Assembly: GCA_021325675.1 (NCBI GenBank)
Contig: JAJTCM010000002.1
Span: forward strand, 248,001-312,000
Direction of reading: 5' to 3'
Length of the DNA stretch: 64,000 nt
From: Crocinitomicaceae bacterium
GTDB lineage: Bacteria > Bacteroidota > Bacteroidia > Flavobacteriales_D > Crocinitomicaceae
Shown: piece by piece, positions 43,921-52,468 of the stretch
Numbering within the stretch: position 1 is the first letter of the stretch
How the letters are laid out: every line of letters begins with the position of its first letter
Position numbers and translations under genes: made by a program
The notes under the pieces: generated by a model
The model's database searches: none
What the model saw: only the letters and a program-made list of their open reading frames with translations
Told to the model about the DNA's origin: nothing

Positions 43921-45582
43921 ATGAAAAATTTCTCCTTTTTATTTTTTATCCTGGCAGCTTGGAACGCCACAGCGCAAAATGCTGTCATTACCTCACCGGC
44001 TTCCACGGTTTGTATCGGTCAAAGCGTTACGCTCAGCAGCTCGGCATCAGATGCCGGAAACAGTGTGGTCGTAAGCTCCGACTGGCATATTTTCGGCCCG
44101 GACAACTTTGTATTAACCGGCTTTACGACCCCCGGAAATGATTTTACCTTTACTCCCGAATTGCCCGGCAGCTATTCCGTGACACTCATCAACCAGCACG
44201 AAGACATGACGAATGCCGCCAGCAATACGGCCAACTTTATTACGGTTTATGCTTTGCCGGAAGCACATTTTACCTTGAGTGATGCGATCGGCTGCACGGG
44301 AATAACACTTTCTTCTAACGCCACAAACACATCCATACACCCGGTGGGCAGCTACATGGAAGGAAACAACACGAACGGCTGGTCACCCAACGGTTTTCAA
44401 TGGACCGTTAACGGGCAAATTTCAACAACAAGCACTTACAACCAAACGCTTCCACTTTCAGCCAACGGGCATACAATCATTTTACTCTCTGTAACCGATG
44501 CTTTTGGCTGCATATCAATACCTTATGTTGACAGCATTATTTTTGAGGATCTTGTAGCCAATATTTCAGTTCCCGTAAATCTCTGCAATGAAGGTGATAT
44601 CCTGATTTCTTCCATAAGCCATGGAGCTAACCTGTCATACACCTGGACCGTCGACGGTGTTCAGCTACCGGTTTCAACCGACTCCACTATTTTCCCCAAT
44701 TGGGAGATCCAAAACCCGAACACGCTTGCCGAGCAGCACACCGTTTCCCTGATCGTAACGAACAATGGCGGATGTGCGGATACCACATCACAAATCTTTA
44801 CCGTACATAAGCCCGGCGCAAATTTCATAGCTGAGGTTAACGGTACAGTTTTACAAAGCAATTCTACGTTTATTTGTCCCCCTCAACTTATCAATTTTAC
44901 CAGTACTTCTCAATCTTTCTCAGGATTCACTTCCTGGAGCTGGCAATTCCGCGACCAGGACCATCCGTCACACTCTGCCACTTCCAGTCAGCAAAATCCT
45001 GTCCTCCAGGCTATATTTCCGGGAACTTATGATATCATGTTTTCTGTTATGGACCAGCATGGTTGTACCGATACGATATTCATAGATAACTTTTTTACTA
45101 TTCACGGGCCTGCAGCAGATGTTTCGGTCAATCAAACAGGAAACCTGGGTTTCATGGAATACAGCTTCAATATTTCCAACCTGGATAACGTTGCAACGAT
45201 AACATGGAATATGGGCAATGGAGTTACGATCACAGATGACATGGATGGATTCATTTACGCTTATCCGCAGAGCGGCATTTATAACCCAACAGTAACCCTG
45301 GCGGATCAGAATGGCTGTAGTGTTTCATATAATTTAGGCCCGGTCCAGGCAGGGGTAAATGGTTTAGCGGAAAATACAGGCAATCCCGGAAGGATTTACC
45401 CGAACCCGGCGCATGATTTTATTGAATTCCCGCTGGAGAAAGGAACGAGCATACAAATCAGGGATATGAACGGCAAGCTGCTGCTGGAAAGTGAGACAGA
45501 AAAAACCGACATTTCAGGCCTGCAAAACGGAATTTATTTTCTGTATGCTGACGGCAAAGTACAGCGTTTTCAAAAAATCTGA
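43921..45582 (+). CDS. Secreted PKD-like protein with T9SS type A sorting domain
   Basis: A 553-residue protein with signal peptide (about residues 1-18, ending ATAQ). Four or so Ig/PKD-like modules follow, with motifs such as WHIFGPDNF, YTWTVDGVQL, WSWQFRDQDH and ITWNMGNGVT and regular cysteines. The last 75 residues (RIYPNPAHDFIEF, IQIRDMNGKLLLES, GIYFLYADGKVQRFQKI) form a type A T9SS C-terminal domain. No catalytic motif is seen; it is probably a surface-attached binding protein. Confidence 0.88.
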   Translation: MKNFSFLFFILAAWNATAQNAVITSPASTVCIGQSVTLSSSASDAGNSVVVSSDWHIFGPDNFVLTGFTTPGNDFTFTPELPGSYSVTLINQHEDMTNAASNTANFITVYALPEAHFTLSDAIGCTGITLSSNATNTSIHPVGSYMEGNNTNGWSPNGFQWTVNGQISTTSTYNQTLPLSANGHTIILLSVTDAFGCISIPYVDSIIFEDLVANISVPVNLCNEGDILISSISHGANLSYTWTVDGVQLPVSTDSTIFPNWEIQNPNTLAEQHTVSLIVTNNGGCADTTSQIFTVHKPGANFIAEVNGTVLQSNSTFICPPQLINFTSTSQSFSGFTSWSWQFRDQDHPSHSATSSQQNPVLQAIFPGTYDIMFSVMDQHGCTDTIFIDNFFTIHGPAADVSVNQTGNLGFMEYSFNISNLDNVATITWNMGNGVTITDDMDGFIYAYPQSGIYNPTVTLADQNGCSVSYNLGPVQAGVNGLAENTGNPGRIYPNPAHDFIEFPLEKGTSIQIRDMNGKLLLESETEKTDISGLQNGIYFLYADGKVQRFQKI

Positions 45583-45584
45583 TT

Positions 45585-45618
45585 TTGCACTGCAATTAAA
45601 ATCAAAGCCTTATATTTG
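45585..45618 (+). promoter_or_regulatory. Bacteroidota-type promoter for the beta-barrel protein
   Basis: TTG (45585-45587), 23-bp spacer, TATATTTG (45611-45618). It starts just after the stop of the preceding gene and ends 23 bp before the ATG at 45642. Confidence 0.65.
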
Positions 45619-45641
45619 GTGAAAATTAAAACTTAACAAAT

Positions 45642-46301
45642 ATGAAAAAAACAACCCTGTTCATCGCTGCTTTGGCTTTGTCCCTCAGCGCTTCGGCTCA
45701 ATTTGCATTTAGCGTCAGCCCTGGCTTACAACTGAGCGGTACGCAATTTGGCTACAAAGTGCAAAAATTTGTTCCTTATATAGGAATTCAAATGTTTATG
45801 GCAAAAGGCGAAATGATTGACAAAGGCACGCAAAATGACCCGGAAACAGGTGAAATCGAATCTTTTGAAGATACATATTCAGCTAAAATCAGCATGATTT
45901 TGCCAACAATCGGTTTGAAATACTTCTTCCTGGAGTCTAATAAACTGAAAGCTTACGCAAACGCTAATTTCTCCAAGCTGATCCTCGGTGGAAAAATCGA
46001 AGACAGCACCGATCCTTTAAACGAAGCTGATGATATGTTCCAGGACATCGTGAAAAACACGAAAGTTTCTGCATTCCAGGTTGGTTTCGGAACAGAGTAT
46101 TTCTTCGATAACAATTTCAGCCTTGGCGGTGAGTTTGGACTGAATATGGTTAGCTTTAAGTCAGAAAATGAATACCAGGCTATCGTTACCGACCCGGTTA
46201 CCTTCGAAGATTATGAAGTAACAAACAAAAATTTATTCAGCGCGAAGTTCAACCCGACTTACGCTAAAATTTCCCTGAACTTTTACTTCGGAAAAGAGTA
46301 A
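45642..46301 (+). CDS. Outer-membrane beta-barrel protein
   Basis: A 219-residue protein with signal peptide (about residues 1-19, MKKTTLFIAALALSLSASAQ). The mature part shows alternating hydrophobic strands with aromatic ends (VGFGTEYFFDNNFSLGGEFGLN) and ends in ISLNFYFGKE, a beta-signal-like strand with a terminal aromatic stretch. This fits a small OmpW/OmpA-like eight-stranded barrel. Precise family not assigned. Single gene with own promoter and terminator. Confidence 0.8.
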   Translation: MKKTTLFIAALALSLSASAQFAFSVSPGLQLSGTQFGYKVQKFVPYIGIQMFMAKGEMIDKGTQNDPETGEIESFEDTYSAKISMILPTIGLKYFFLESNKLKAYANANFSKLILGGKIEDSTDPLNEADDMFQDIVKNTKVSAFQVGFGTEYFFDNNFSLGGEFGLNMVSFKSENEYQAIVTDPVTFEDYEVTNKNLFSAKFNPTYAKISLNFYFGKE

Positions 46302-46321
46302 TCTTTTTAAAAAATACAACG

Positions 46322-46355
46322 AAAGGGCTGTCTCAAAAGGGCGGCTCTTTTTTTT
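46322..46355 (+). terminator. Rho-independent terminator after the beta-barrel gene
   Basis: Stem AAAGGGCTGTC paired with GGGCGGCTCTTT through G-U pairs, followed by a run of T. Located about 20 bp after the stop at 46301. Confidence 0.8.
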
Positions 46356-46360
46356 GCTGA

Positions 46361-46906
46361 TTATTCCCCGTTTACACGCTCTTCTTCGATCATCACTTCG
46401 CCTAAAACCTGGGGTTCTATAACAACTTCGCCTTTTTCGAATTCCGGGTTTGCCGGTGCGCAGGTTCTGGTGTTTTTCTTCTTCACTGATTTTTTGGACG
46501 GAATACTATCCTGTACTTTAACCTTACCGATCTTTGGCTGGTCGGACATTTCAACAACATCACCTTTCACATGTTCCACGTTTGGCTCTCCGATAGTAGC
46601 GGATTTATCTGCGCAGGAAAAAAGCAAAGTCCCGAACACCATATAAAGCGCCCAGGCAAATTTACCGATATGTTTCACGGGGTAAGTATATGCTAACGCT
46701 GGCACGGATTTTTTGTCCAGCTGGTTTACAGAAAAACGGCCGCACACTTTACCGCTTGCTTCACGAAAAAAATCTGTGATCTCCTTTTTGCTTTTGACTG
46801 AAAAATCGACTACGGTTTTGGTACACTTCAAACAAAAACGTCCTTGTTCTTCCGGAAGCATGTCGTTCCAGCTCTCGTGACAGGGTTTTGGAATGGAAAT
46901 TTTCAT
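46361..46906 (-). CDS. CxxC-type single-span membrane protein
   Basis: A 181-residue protein with an N-terminal module MKISIPKPCHESWNDMLPEE, then GRFCLKCTKTVVDFSV and KVCGRFS. Cys9, Cys25, Cys28 and Cys55 could form a small metal site or disulfides. One hydrophobic segment lies about residues 82-98, followed by an acidic and lysine-rich tail. Similar N-terminal modules (PCxExWxxM...GRxCxxCxKxVVDF) are frequent in Bacteroidota, but I know of no function. The ATG directly abuts a perfect hairpin. It lies downstream of the secreted protein gene at 46960. Confidence 0.72.
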   Translation of the reverse strand: MKISIPKPCHESWNDMLPEEQGRFCLKCTKTVVDFSVKSKKEITDFFREASGKVCGRFSVNQLDKKSVPALAYTYPVKHIGKFAWALYMVFGTLLFSCADKSATIGEPNVEHVKGDVVEMSDQPKIGKVKVQDSIPSKKSVKKKNTRTCAPANPEFEKGEVVIEPQVLGEVMIEEERVNGE

Positions 46907-46937
46907 AGGGCTTGTATTTCCGTTTAATACAAGCCCT
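46907..46937 (-). promoter_or_regulatory. Perfect 12-bp hairpin touching the start codon
   Basis: Minus strand AGGGCTTGTATT and AATACAAGCCCT form a 12-bp perfect stem with a 7-nt loop, and the ATG of the CxxC gene follows with no gap. There is no T-run on either side, so it is not a usual terminator. It should hide the ribosome landing site or limit read-through. Confidence 0.65.
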
Positions 46938-46959
46938 GTTGAAAAAAGTTCAAATTGGT

Positions 46960-48780
46960 CTAATATTGTGCCCGCTTGATGGTTGATCCGTCAGAGTACA
47001 CCTCGATCACCATGCCTTTGTAGTCTTCTTTAACTTCCTGGCCGAGCTGGTTGACACGTTTCACGAGGATAACATCTGTTGACGAATTATCGATCAGGAT
47101 GATATTGTGCACCCGTTTTGTGCCGTTATAATCAAATTGCGTCAGGCGGTAATAATTCACTACGCGTTTTACGTCCTTATCCAAAAAGCTGTAATTTTTC
47201 TTCGCTGTCGTATTTCCGCTGCCGTCAACTTCTGCAATTTGTTCCCACATATTGCCGTCGATGCTCTTTTCCAGGATGAAATAATCGTTATTGATTTCAG
47301 TCATGGTGGACCATTTAACGAGGTTGCCCGTTTGTTTTTCGTACACGCTGAAATCTACCAGCTCAATTGGCAAAGGCGCACAGTTCAAACCGCAGGTCAG
47401 TGTAAAATCAATCCCGAAAGGCGTTGAGTTGGACGAGAAGTTGTCGATCAGCATGATATAATACTTGTTGACATTCGCCGCAGCTACCGTAATCGGTGAA
47501 GTCCAGCCATCGAGATCATCTGTCCCGGTGCCATCTGTAGCCCCAAGCGTATTCCCTGAACCGCCCGGCACAACTGCTGCCAGCCCGGTACTGTAGGAGC
47601 CCGTTTCAAAATCGGATGTAAAACCGGAGGCGAAAGAACATCTGAGCGGCGTTGTATTCACAGGGCAGTTCATGGTATTGTAAGGCCCCCAGATCGCATA
47701 GTCATAATCGACACCGTTTGCCGGGTTGATTGCCATCGAAATCGATCCGGTGGTGGTAGGTGAAAAATAATACCAGGAAGACTGATGCTCGGTCGACAAA
47801 CAACCCTGGTTGGTTGCATTCAGCTCCTGTGTTCCGTTACCGTTACTGTTTCCGGTAAACGAAGCATCCGAGCAGATTTGCGTTCCGGTAGCGCAGTTCT
47901 GGTTTCCGGTTGTAGCTGTTCCGGCTGTGGCGCAAATCCCAAAAGTTCCGTTGGCGTTTCCGCCATATTCCCAGAAGCGGACCCTTAATGTAGAGCCTGG
48001 CGTAAGCCCGCTCGCCGATATTGCCGGCATCAGGCCGTTTCCACTGTCATCATCACAATCAATGAGGTTGAGCGCTGCACAGGCACCGGTATAAATCGCC
48101 ATTCCTCCATCCGTTAAACTGTTGGCAAACGTTTCAACGTTAACTGAGCCGGAAGCCGGCACGACTACGGAATACCACACATCTCCGCCGCTGTAGCTCG
48201 CGCATCCCGGTGCAGGTATGCCTGCACTATTGGTTGCATTGAGGTTCGTTGTGGGAACTGAAGTACAGGTAGCTCCGGCTGTGAGCACTGTAGCGCCCGG
48301 GCAATTGTCGTTTGCCGGTGCCGCAGAAGATATGGAAGTGGCACAGATATCACCGCTCATATTGGCGTTATTTCCACCGCTTCTCCGCTGGATCGAAATG
48401 TAATAGGTAGTAGCTGCCGCAGTCGGAAAAATAATGGAGCCGGACTGCGTACTAGAGATCATTACACAGCCAATCTGGGTTGTAGCCGGACAATTGGACC
48501 ACACTGAAAGACAGGCATTCCGGGTAGCGTTGCTTAATGTTACCTGGACATTGCCCCCGGTCCCGGTGATAGAGTACCAGACATCGGAAGAGGCAGTCCC
48601 GGTAGCGCATGAAGCATTGACCGCTCCTGGTTCAGGCTGGCCGTTTTCATTGTTCGTAAAGCCTGTATTTGTACATGTAGCGTTAACAGCCAAAGCCACA
48701 GCAGCGCCACAGGCATCTCCCTGGGCAAAGGTGGAAATAGAAAACAGTGAACAGGCAAAGAGTAGAAGTTGTTTCATCAC
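46960..48780 (-). CDS. Secreted multidomain protein with T9SS-like tail
   Basis: A 606-residue protein with signal peptide (about residues 1-20, FACSLFSISTFAQ). It holds three or four repeated modules of about 110-140 residues with the pattern CxxAxxL...G...DVWYS...V (for example ASSDVWYSITGTGG, GGDVWYSVVVPASG, QSSWYYFSPTTTG), resembling the PPC-like/DVWYSF modules of Bacteroidota. The C-terminal part (LPIELVDFSVYEKQTGNLVKW region, then VNQLGQEVKEDYKGMVIEVY) looks like a T9SS-related tail. The start codon overlaps the stop of the small gene at 48777 (ATGA), giving coupling. Confidence 0.82.
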   Translation of the reverse strand: MMKQLLLFACSLFSISTFAQGDACGAAVALAVNATCTNTGFTNNENGQPEPGAVNASCATGTASSDVWYSITGTGGNVQVTLSNATRNACLSVWSNCPATTQIGCVMISSTQSGSIIFPTAAATTYYISIQRRSGGNNANMSGDICATSISSAAPANDNCPGATVLTAGATCTSVPTTNLNATNSAGIPAPGCASYSGGDVWYSVVVPASGSVNVETFANSLTDGGMAIYTGACAALNLIDCDDDSGNGLMPAISASGLTPGSTLRVRFWEYGGNANGTFGICATAGTATTGNQNCATGTQICSDASFTGNSNGNGTQELNATNQGCLSTEHQSSWYYFSPTTTGSISMAINPANGVDYDYAIWGPYNTMNCPVNTTPLRCSFASGFTSDFETGSYSTGLAAVVPGGSGNTLGATDGTGTDDLDGWTSPITVAAANVNKYYIMLIDNFSSNSTPFGIDFTLTCGLNCAPLPIELVDFSVYEKQTGNLVKWSTMTEINNDYFILEKSIDGNMWEQIAEVDGSGNTTAKKNYSFLDKDVKRVVNYYRLTQFDYNGTKRVHNIILIDNSSTDVILVKRVNQLGQEVKEDYKGMVIEVYSDGSTIKRAQY

Positions 48781-49076
48781 TTAGTCTTATTAAAAGTGTT
48801 AATACTATACTGGTGTTTTTGAAGCACGATATCCAGCTCTTCACGTGTAATGTCTATTTCAGAAGCGATGCTGAATGTCCGGCTGTCATAGTCGAAATTC
48901 AACACGTTCTGAAACGGGTTGGTAAAGTTGTTAAACGTTTGCCTGATTGGGTCATAAACCAGCTTCACATAATCTGCCGAAACATTCTCATTCAGTTTAA
49001 AACTGTAATTGTATTTTTGAGAAAAGCATGAAGTTGATATAAAGAAAAAAACTCCATAGATAAGTAATGTCTTCAT
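48777..49076 (-). CDS. Small secreted protein of unknown function
   Basis: A 99-residue protein starting at the ATG at 49076 with signal peptide MKTLLIYGVFFFISTSCFSQ. The mature part is short (FKLNENVSADYVKLVYDPIR and ITREELDIVLQKHQYSI), with no known motif. Its stop overlaps the start of the large secreted protein gene by 4 bp, so it is read together with it. The longer frame from 49112 is unlikely. Not recognised. Confidence 0.65.
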   Translation of the reverse strand: MKTLLIYGVFFFISTSCFSQKYNYSFKLNENVSADYVKLVYDPIRQTFNNFTNPFQNVLNFDYDSRTFSIASEIDITREELDIVLQKHQYSINTFNKTK

Positions 49077-49415
49077 AGTCGCATAGAATTTTAAAGTCAG
49101 GAAGAAAATCAATTTTAATACACCTGATTAACTTCATACCCAAGTTATAACATTGTGCGAACACAATATGCCCAAATGAATAAACCCATCCTTTTTTTGA
49201 AAATTTAGTACGATTCCATTGAATATTTATTTTCCAACCTTTTAAAAAAACGCAATCTTATAAAATGCCCAATTTCCAAACAGCTCTTACTAGAAGGATT
49301 TAGTATTGATTTTGATAAATATCTTATCGATGATTTTTTGTGTTTAGTCGTATAAGTTGAGCTTTTTATGAAATTTATTTAAGTTGTTCCGGGTAAAAGC
49401 GGAGTAAAATTTCAC
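49077..49415. other. AT-rich intergenic region, no gene seen
   Basis: About 340 bp between the small secreted protein gene (start at 49076) and the terminator of the S9 peptidase. It contains a perfect inverted repeat ATTGTG-CGAA-CACAAT at 49152-49167, about 75 bp upstream of the minus-strand gene, which may be an operator or leader hairpin. No exact TAnnTTTG on the minus strand was found. Confidence 0.5.
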
Positions 49416-49448
49416 AAAAAAAGGCACACATTTTCATGCATGCCTTTT
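49416..49448 (-). terminator. Rho-independent terminator after the S9 peptidase gene
   Basis: On the minus strand AAAAGGCA pairs with TGCCTTTT around a 14-nt loop, followed by a T-run. It starts about 20 bp after the peptidase stop codon. Confidence 0.78.
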
Positions 49449-49468
49449 CCGTATTCGGAATATAAATC

Positions 49469-51598
49469 TTACTTATTTTCCTCAATAATATAATTCAAAA
49501 CTTTTTCAATCAAATGTACGCGGTCTTTTCCTGTTACATTATGCAAATGCATCGGGTAAGGGAAAAAATCCATCTGGATGCCGAGGTCAACGAATTTCTT
49601 AACCAGGGCGAGGTTGTGCTGCATTACCACAACGTCATCGGATGTTCCGTGGATGAGCAGTAAATCGCCTTTGAGGTTTTGTGCATGGTTCAGCAAGCTG
49701 GATTGTTTATAGCCTTCCGGGTTTTCTTCCGGGCGATCCATGTAACGCTCGCCGTACATCACCTCGTAGAATTTCCAGTCGGTTACCGGGCCACCGGCCA
49801 CACCTACCTGGAACGTTCCCGGCTGGCGCAGCATCAGGGAAGTTGTCATAAAGCCCCCGAAGGACCATCCATGAACAGCCAGGCGGTTTCCGTCTACATA
49901 AGGTAAAGACTTAAGATATTCTACCCCGGTCATCTGGTCTTCCATTTCGAGATTTCCAAGCTGGCGGTGAATACCGCTTTCAAAAGCAAATCCGCGCTCG
50001 CCTGAGCCCCGGTTGTCGAGTGTATAAACAAGGTAACCCTGCTCAGCCATCCAGTGCATCCACAAGTTTGCGCCGTCGAGCCAGGAGTTGGTGATCATTT
50101 GTGCATGCGGCCCGCCGTAAACGTAAACCATTACAGGATATTTTTTGTTCGGGTCAAAATTGCTCGGCTTGATTAAGCGCGTATACAAATCTGTACCGTC
50201 TTTTCCTTTAATTACTTTAATTTCCGTTTCACCGAGTGCATAATCTTTGAGCTTGTTATCCGAAACCAGCAGGGTTTTCTTCTCAGTCCCGTTTCCGTCA
50301 AGCAGCAAGGATTTGGAAGGAACGCTGTGACTGCTGAATTCATCAAAAATCCATTTGGCATCGGAAGAAACCGTAATATGGTGTGTTCCCTCATTCTTCG
50401 TCAGCAAACGCTGTTTTCCGTCCAGGCTAACTGCATAATAAAGGTTATTCGTCGGGTTCTCGCCCGTAGCGCAAAAAACGATTTCTTTTCCTTTATTGAT
50501 GGACTGTACGATTTCTTTGGTCACAAATTTATTCATCGTCAGCTGCCTGATGAGCTTGCCGTCAATATCATAATAATATAAGTTATTGAAACCGTCACGC
50601 TCGCTGATCCAAACGAAATTGTTGGAAGCATCGGACGGGAAAAAAGCCGGGTGCTCCGGTTCGATCCACTTGTCGTTTTGCTCTTCGAAAAGCGTTTTTA
50701 CGAAATTCCCGGATTCGGCATTGTAGAGGTTCATCCACATGTGGTTTTGTCCGCGGTTAACTTCGGCAATCAGGATAAATTTTTCATCCGGCGTCCAGGA
50801 AACGTTCGTCAGGTAACTGTCGGCACCACTTTTCGGCAAAATAAAAGACGTATATTTCGTTTTGAAGTTGAAAATCCCGATGCGCGGTTTTTCAGAATCC
50901 TGTCCGGCCATCGGATATTTGATATTTTTCAGCTTACCCGGTGTTTCGTTGATATCAAGGATCGGGTAATCGTGCACTTCGCTTTCATCTTTCTGCGCAA
51001 AAGCCAGGTAATTGCCGTTCGGTGACCAGAAGATACCTCCTGTGATCCCAAATTCGCTGCGGGCATACGTTTGTCCGGAAACAATGTTGAGGTCAGGGTT
51101 GTTTGTTACCACCACTGTTTTACCGTCGCTGGTGCGCACCTGCAGGTTGTTGGCAATTGTATACGCCAGGCATTCCGTGTTTTTCTGATACGTCTGGTTC
51201 TCAGCATCCGCGTTAGATTCCAGGATCAGGCGGCCTTCTTTTTTCTTGGTATCGTAACTGTAATACTTCGTTCCGTCATTCACCAGGAACACAAACTGGT
51301 CTTTCCACTCAAAGCCGGAAAACCAGCTCAGCTTGGCATTCAACACCTTGTTCAGCTCCTCGATAGTCATTAAAACTTCCGCCGTAGCAGTTTTTACATT
51401 CCCTTTCTTCAGGATTGTATAGCCTTCCAGGTACGTATATTCCGTGGTATTTGGGATCCACTGGAACATCATCATCCTGTCGGCTGCAAAATTCCGGTAC
51501 TGCTGGCTTACCGCGTCTTTCAGTGTCAGCTGCTTTTTTTGGGCAAAAGTGAATATACTCAAGCCGATAAATAAACATGTCGTGATTTTTTTCATCAT
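49469..51598 (-). CDS. S9 family prolyl oligopeptidase / dipeptidyl peptidase IV-like protein
   Basis: A 709-residue secreted or periplasmic peptidase. It has a signal peptide (about residues 1-20, ending FTFAQ), a DPP IV-type beta-propeller (about 60-450) and an alpha/beta hydrolase domain at the C-terminus. The serine is Ser579 in VHGWSFGGFM; the Asp lies in HGTSDDVVVM and the His in YPMHLHNVTG. It probably releases dipeptides from peptide N-termini. The start is one of two ATG codons in a row. It is followed by a terminator and stands alone. Confidence 0.92.
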   Translation of the reverse strand: MMKKITTCLFIGLSIFTFAQKKQLTLKDAVSQQYRNFAADRMMMFQWIPNTTEYTYLEGYTILKKGNVKTATAEVLMTIEELNKVLNAKLSWFSGFEWKDQFVFLVNDGTKYYSYDTKKKEGRLILESNADAENQTYQKNTECLAYTIANNLQVRTSDGKTVVVTNNPDLNIVSGQTYARSEFGITGGIFWSPNGNYLAFAQKDESEVHDYPILDINETPGKLKNIKYPMAGQDSEKPRIGIFNFKTKYTSFILPKSGADSYLTNVSWTPDEKFILIAEVNRGQNHMWMNLYNAESGNFVKTLFEEQNDKWIEPEHPAFFPSDASNNFVWISERDGFNNLYYYDIDGKLIRQLTMNKFVTKEIVQSINKGKEIVFCATGENPTNNLYYAVSLDGKQRLLTKNEGTHHITVSSDAKWIFDEFSSHSVPSKSLLLDGNGTEKKTLLVSDNKLKDYALGETEIKVIKGKDGTDLYTRLIKPSNFDPNKKYPVMVYVYGGPHAQMITNSWLDGANLWMHWMAEQGYLVYTLDNRGSGERGFAFESGIHRQLGNLEMEDQMTGVEYLKSLPYVDGNRLAVHGWSFGGFMTTSLMLRQPGTFQVGVAGGPVTDWKFYEVMYGERYMDRPEENPEGYKQSSLLNHAQNLKGDLLLIHGTSDDVVVMQHNLALVKKFVDLGIQMDFFPYPMHLHNVTGKDRVHLIEKVLNYIIEENK

Positions 51599-51683
51599 CT
51601 TTTTAAGGTTTCAATCTGGTATTTTGGAGAACATACACACCCTTCCCTCTCCCAATAGTTATCAGGATCTCCACATGGGGAAG

Positions 51684-52358
51684 CTAGTTTCTGCGGATCA
51701 ATTCGTTGAAGTAGTTTTCAACCGGGCGCCCGGCATCGAAGCAGTCTAAAATTAATTTATCGAGCTTGCTGTCGAGTATTTTTTCAGCTGGGAATTCGGC
51801 ATAGAAATACCATTGCTTGTTGAAGAGCAACGGTTCCTTTTCACCTGCATCTTTTAATTCTTTCGGAAGTGTTTTGTTTTTTTCACCGCGGATTTCACCA
51901 AATACAGATGTGAAGCCCGGATCGCTGTAAGCTTTTTTGAATTTTGCAGGATCAGCTGCTATGCCTTCACGCACGAGCTGTAAATCTTCTTTTTCAATTT
52001 CGTACACCCCGCCGTACACGCGAACATGCTCAGGAGTAAGCTCAAAATATACGCCATTCACCGCTTTGCTTTTTTTGCCGTTCGGAGCGATAACAGCAGA
52101 CATCATCAGCTTGTAAGGGCTTTTATCCTTAGCAAAACGGATATCTCGGTTGATCCGGAAAATACAGTCTTTGGCTTCAACGTCCTTAAACGCTTTGTCT
52201 TTTTTGGTGATCTCGGAAATAAGGTGCTGTACAAAATCCTGGAAAGGCTTTTTAACGCTTTTTTCGTAGCGTTTGCGGTTCGCGTCAAACCAGTCTTTGT
52301 TATTATTTGGCGCGAGCTCCTTGAAAAAATCAAGATAGTCCTGGGTGAAAAATGACAT
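51684..52358 (-). CDS. DUF2461 family protein, copy 2
   Basis: A 224-residue DUF2461 protein: FFKELAPNNNKDWFDANRKR, NRDIRFAKDKSPYKLMMSAV and GVYFELTPEHVRVYGGVYE. It shares the core D(I/T)RF(A/S)KDK(S/T)PYK with copy 1 at 43081-43767 but otherwise is well diverged, so this is an old duplication or separate acquisition. Function unknown. The gap to the S9 peptidase start is about 85 bp and shows no promoter of the TAnnTTTG type. Confidence 0.88.
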   Translation of the reverse strand: MSFFTQDYLDFFKELAPNNNKDWFDANRKRYEKSVKKPFQDFVQHLISEITKKDKAFKDVEAKDCIFRINRDIRFAKDKSPYKLMMSAVIAPNGKKSKAVNGVYFELTPEHVRVYGGVYEIEKEDLQLVREGIAADPAKFKKAYSDPGFTSVFGEIRGEKNKTLPKELKDAGEKEPLLFNKQWYFYAEFPAEKILDSKLDKLILDCFDAGRPVENYFNELIRRN

Positions 52359-52468
52359 TTAAATCAATTTGGTCGCTAAAAGTAGAATAAAAAGCGATAG
52401 TATCCAAATCAAAATAGATAAACGGTTAATAAGTTTTTTGAACCTGTTTATTTCTATGCCAGGCGACT

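Noticed and set aside
51640-51675. Near-palindrome with CCCAATAGTTATCAGGA before the S9 peptidase
   Set aside because: It resembles a decayed TCCCGATAACTATCGGGA-type repeat, but mismatches are many and only one copy was seen here.
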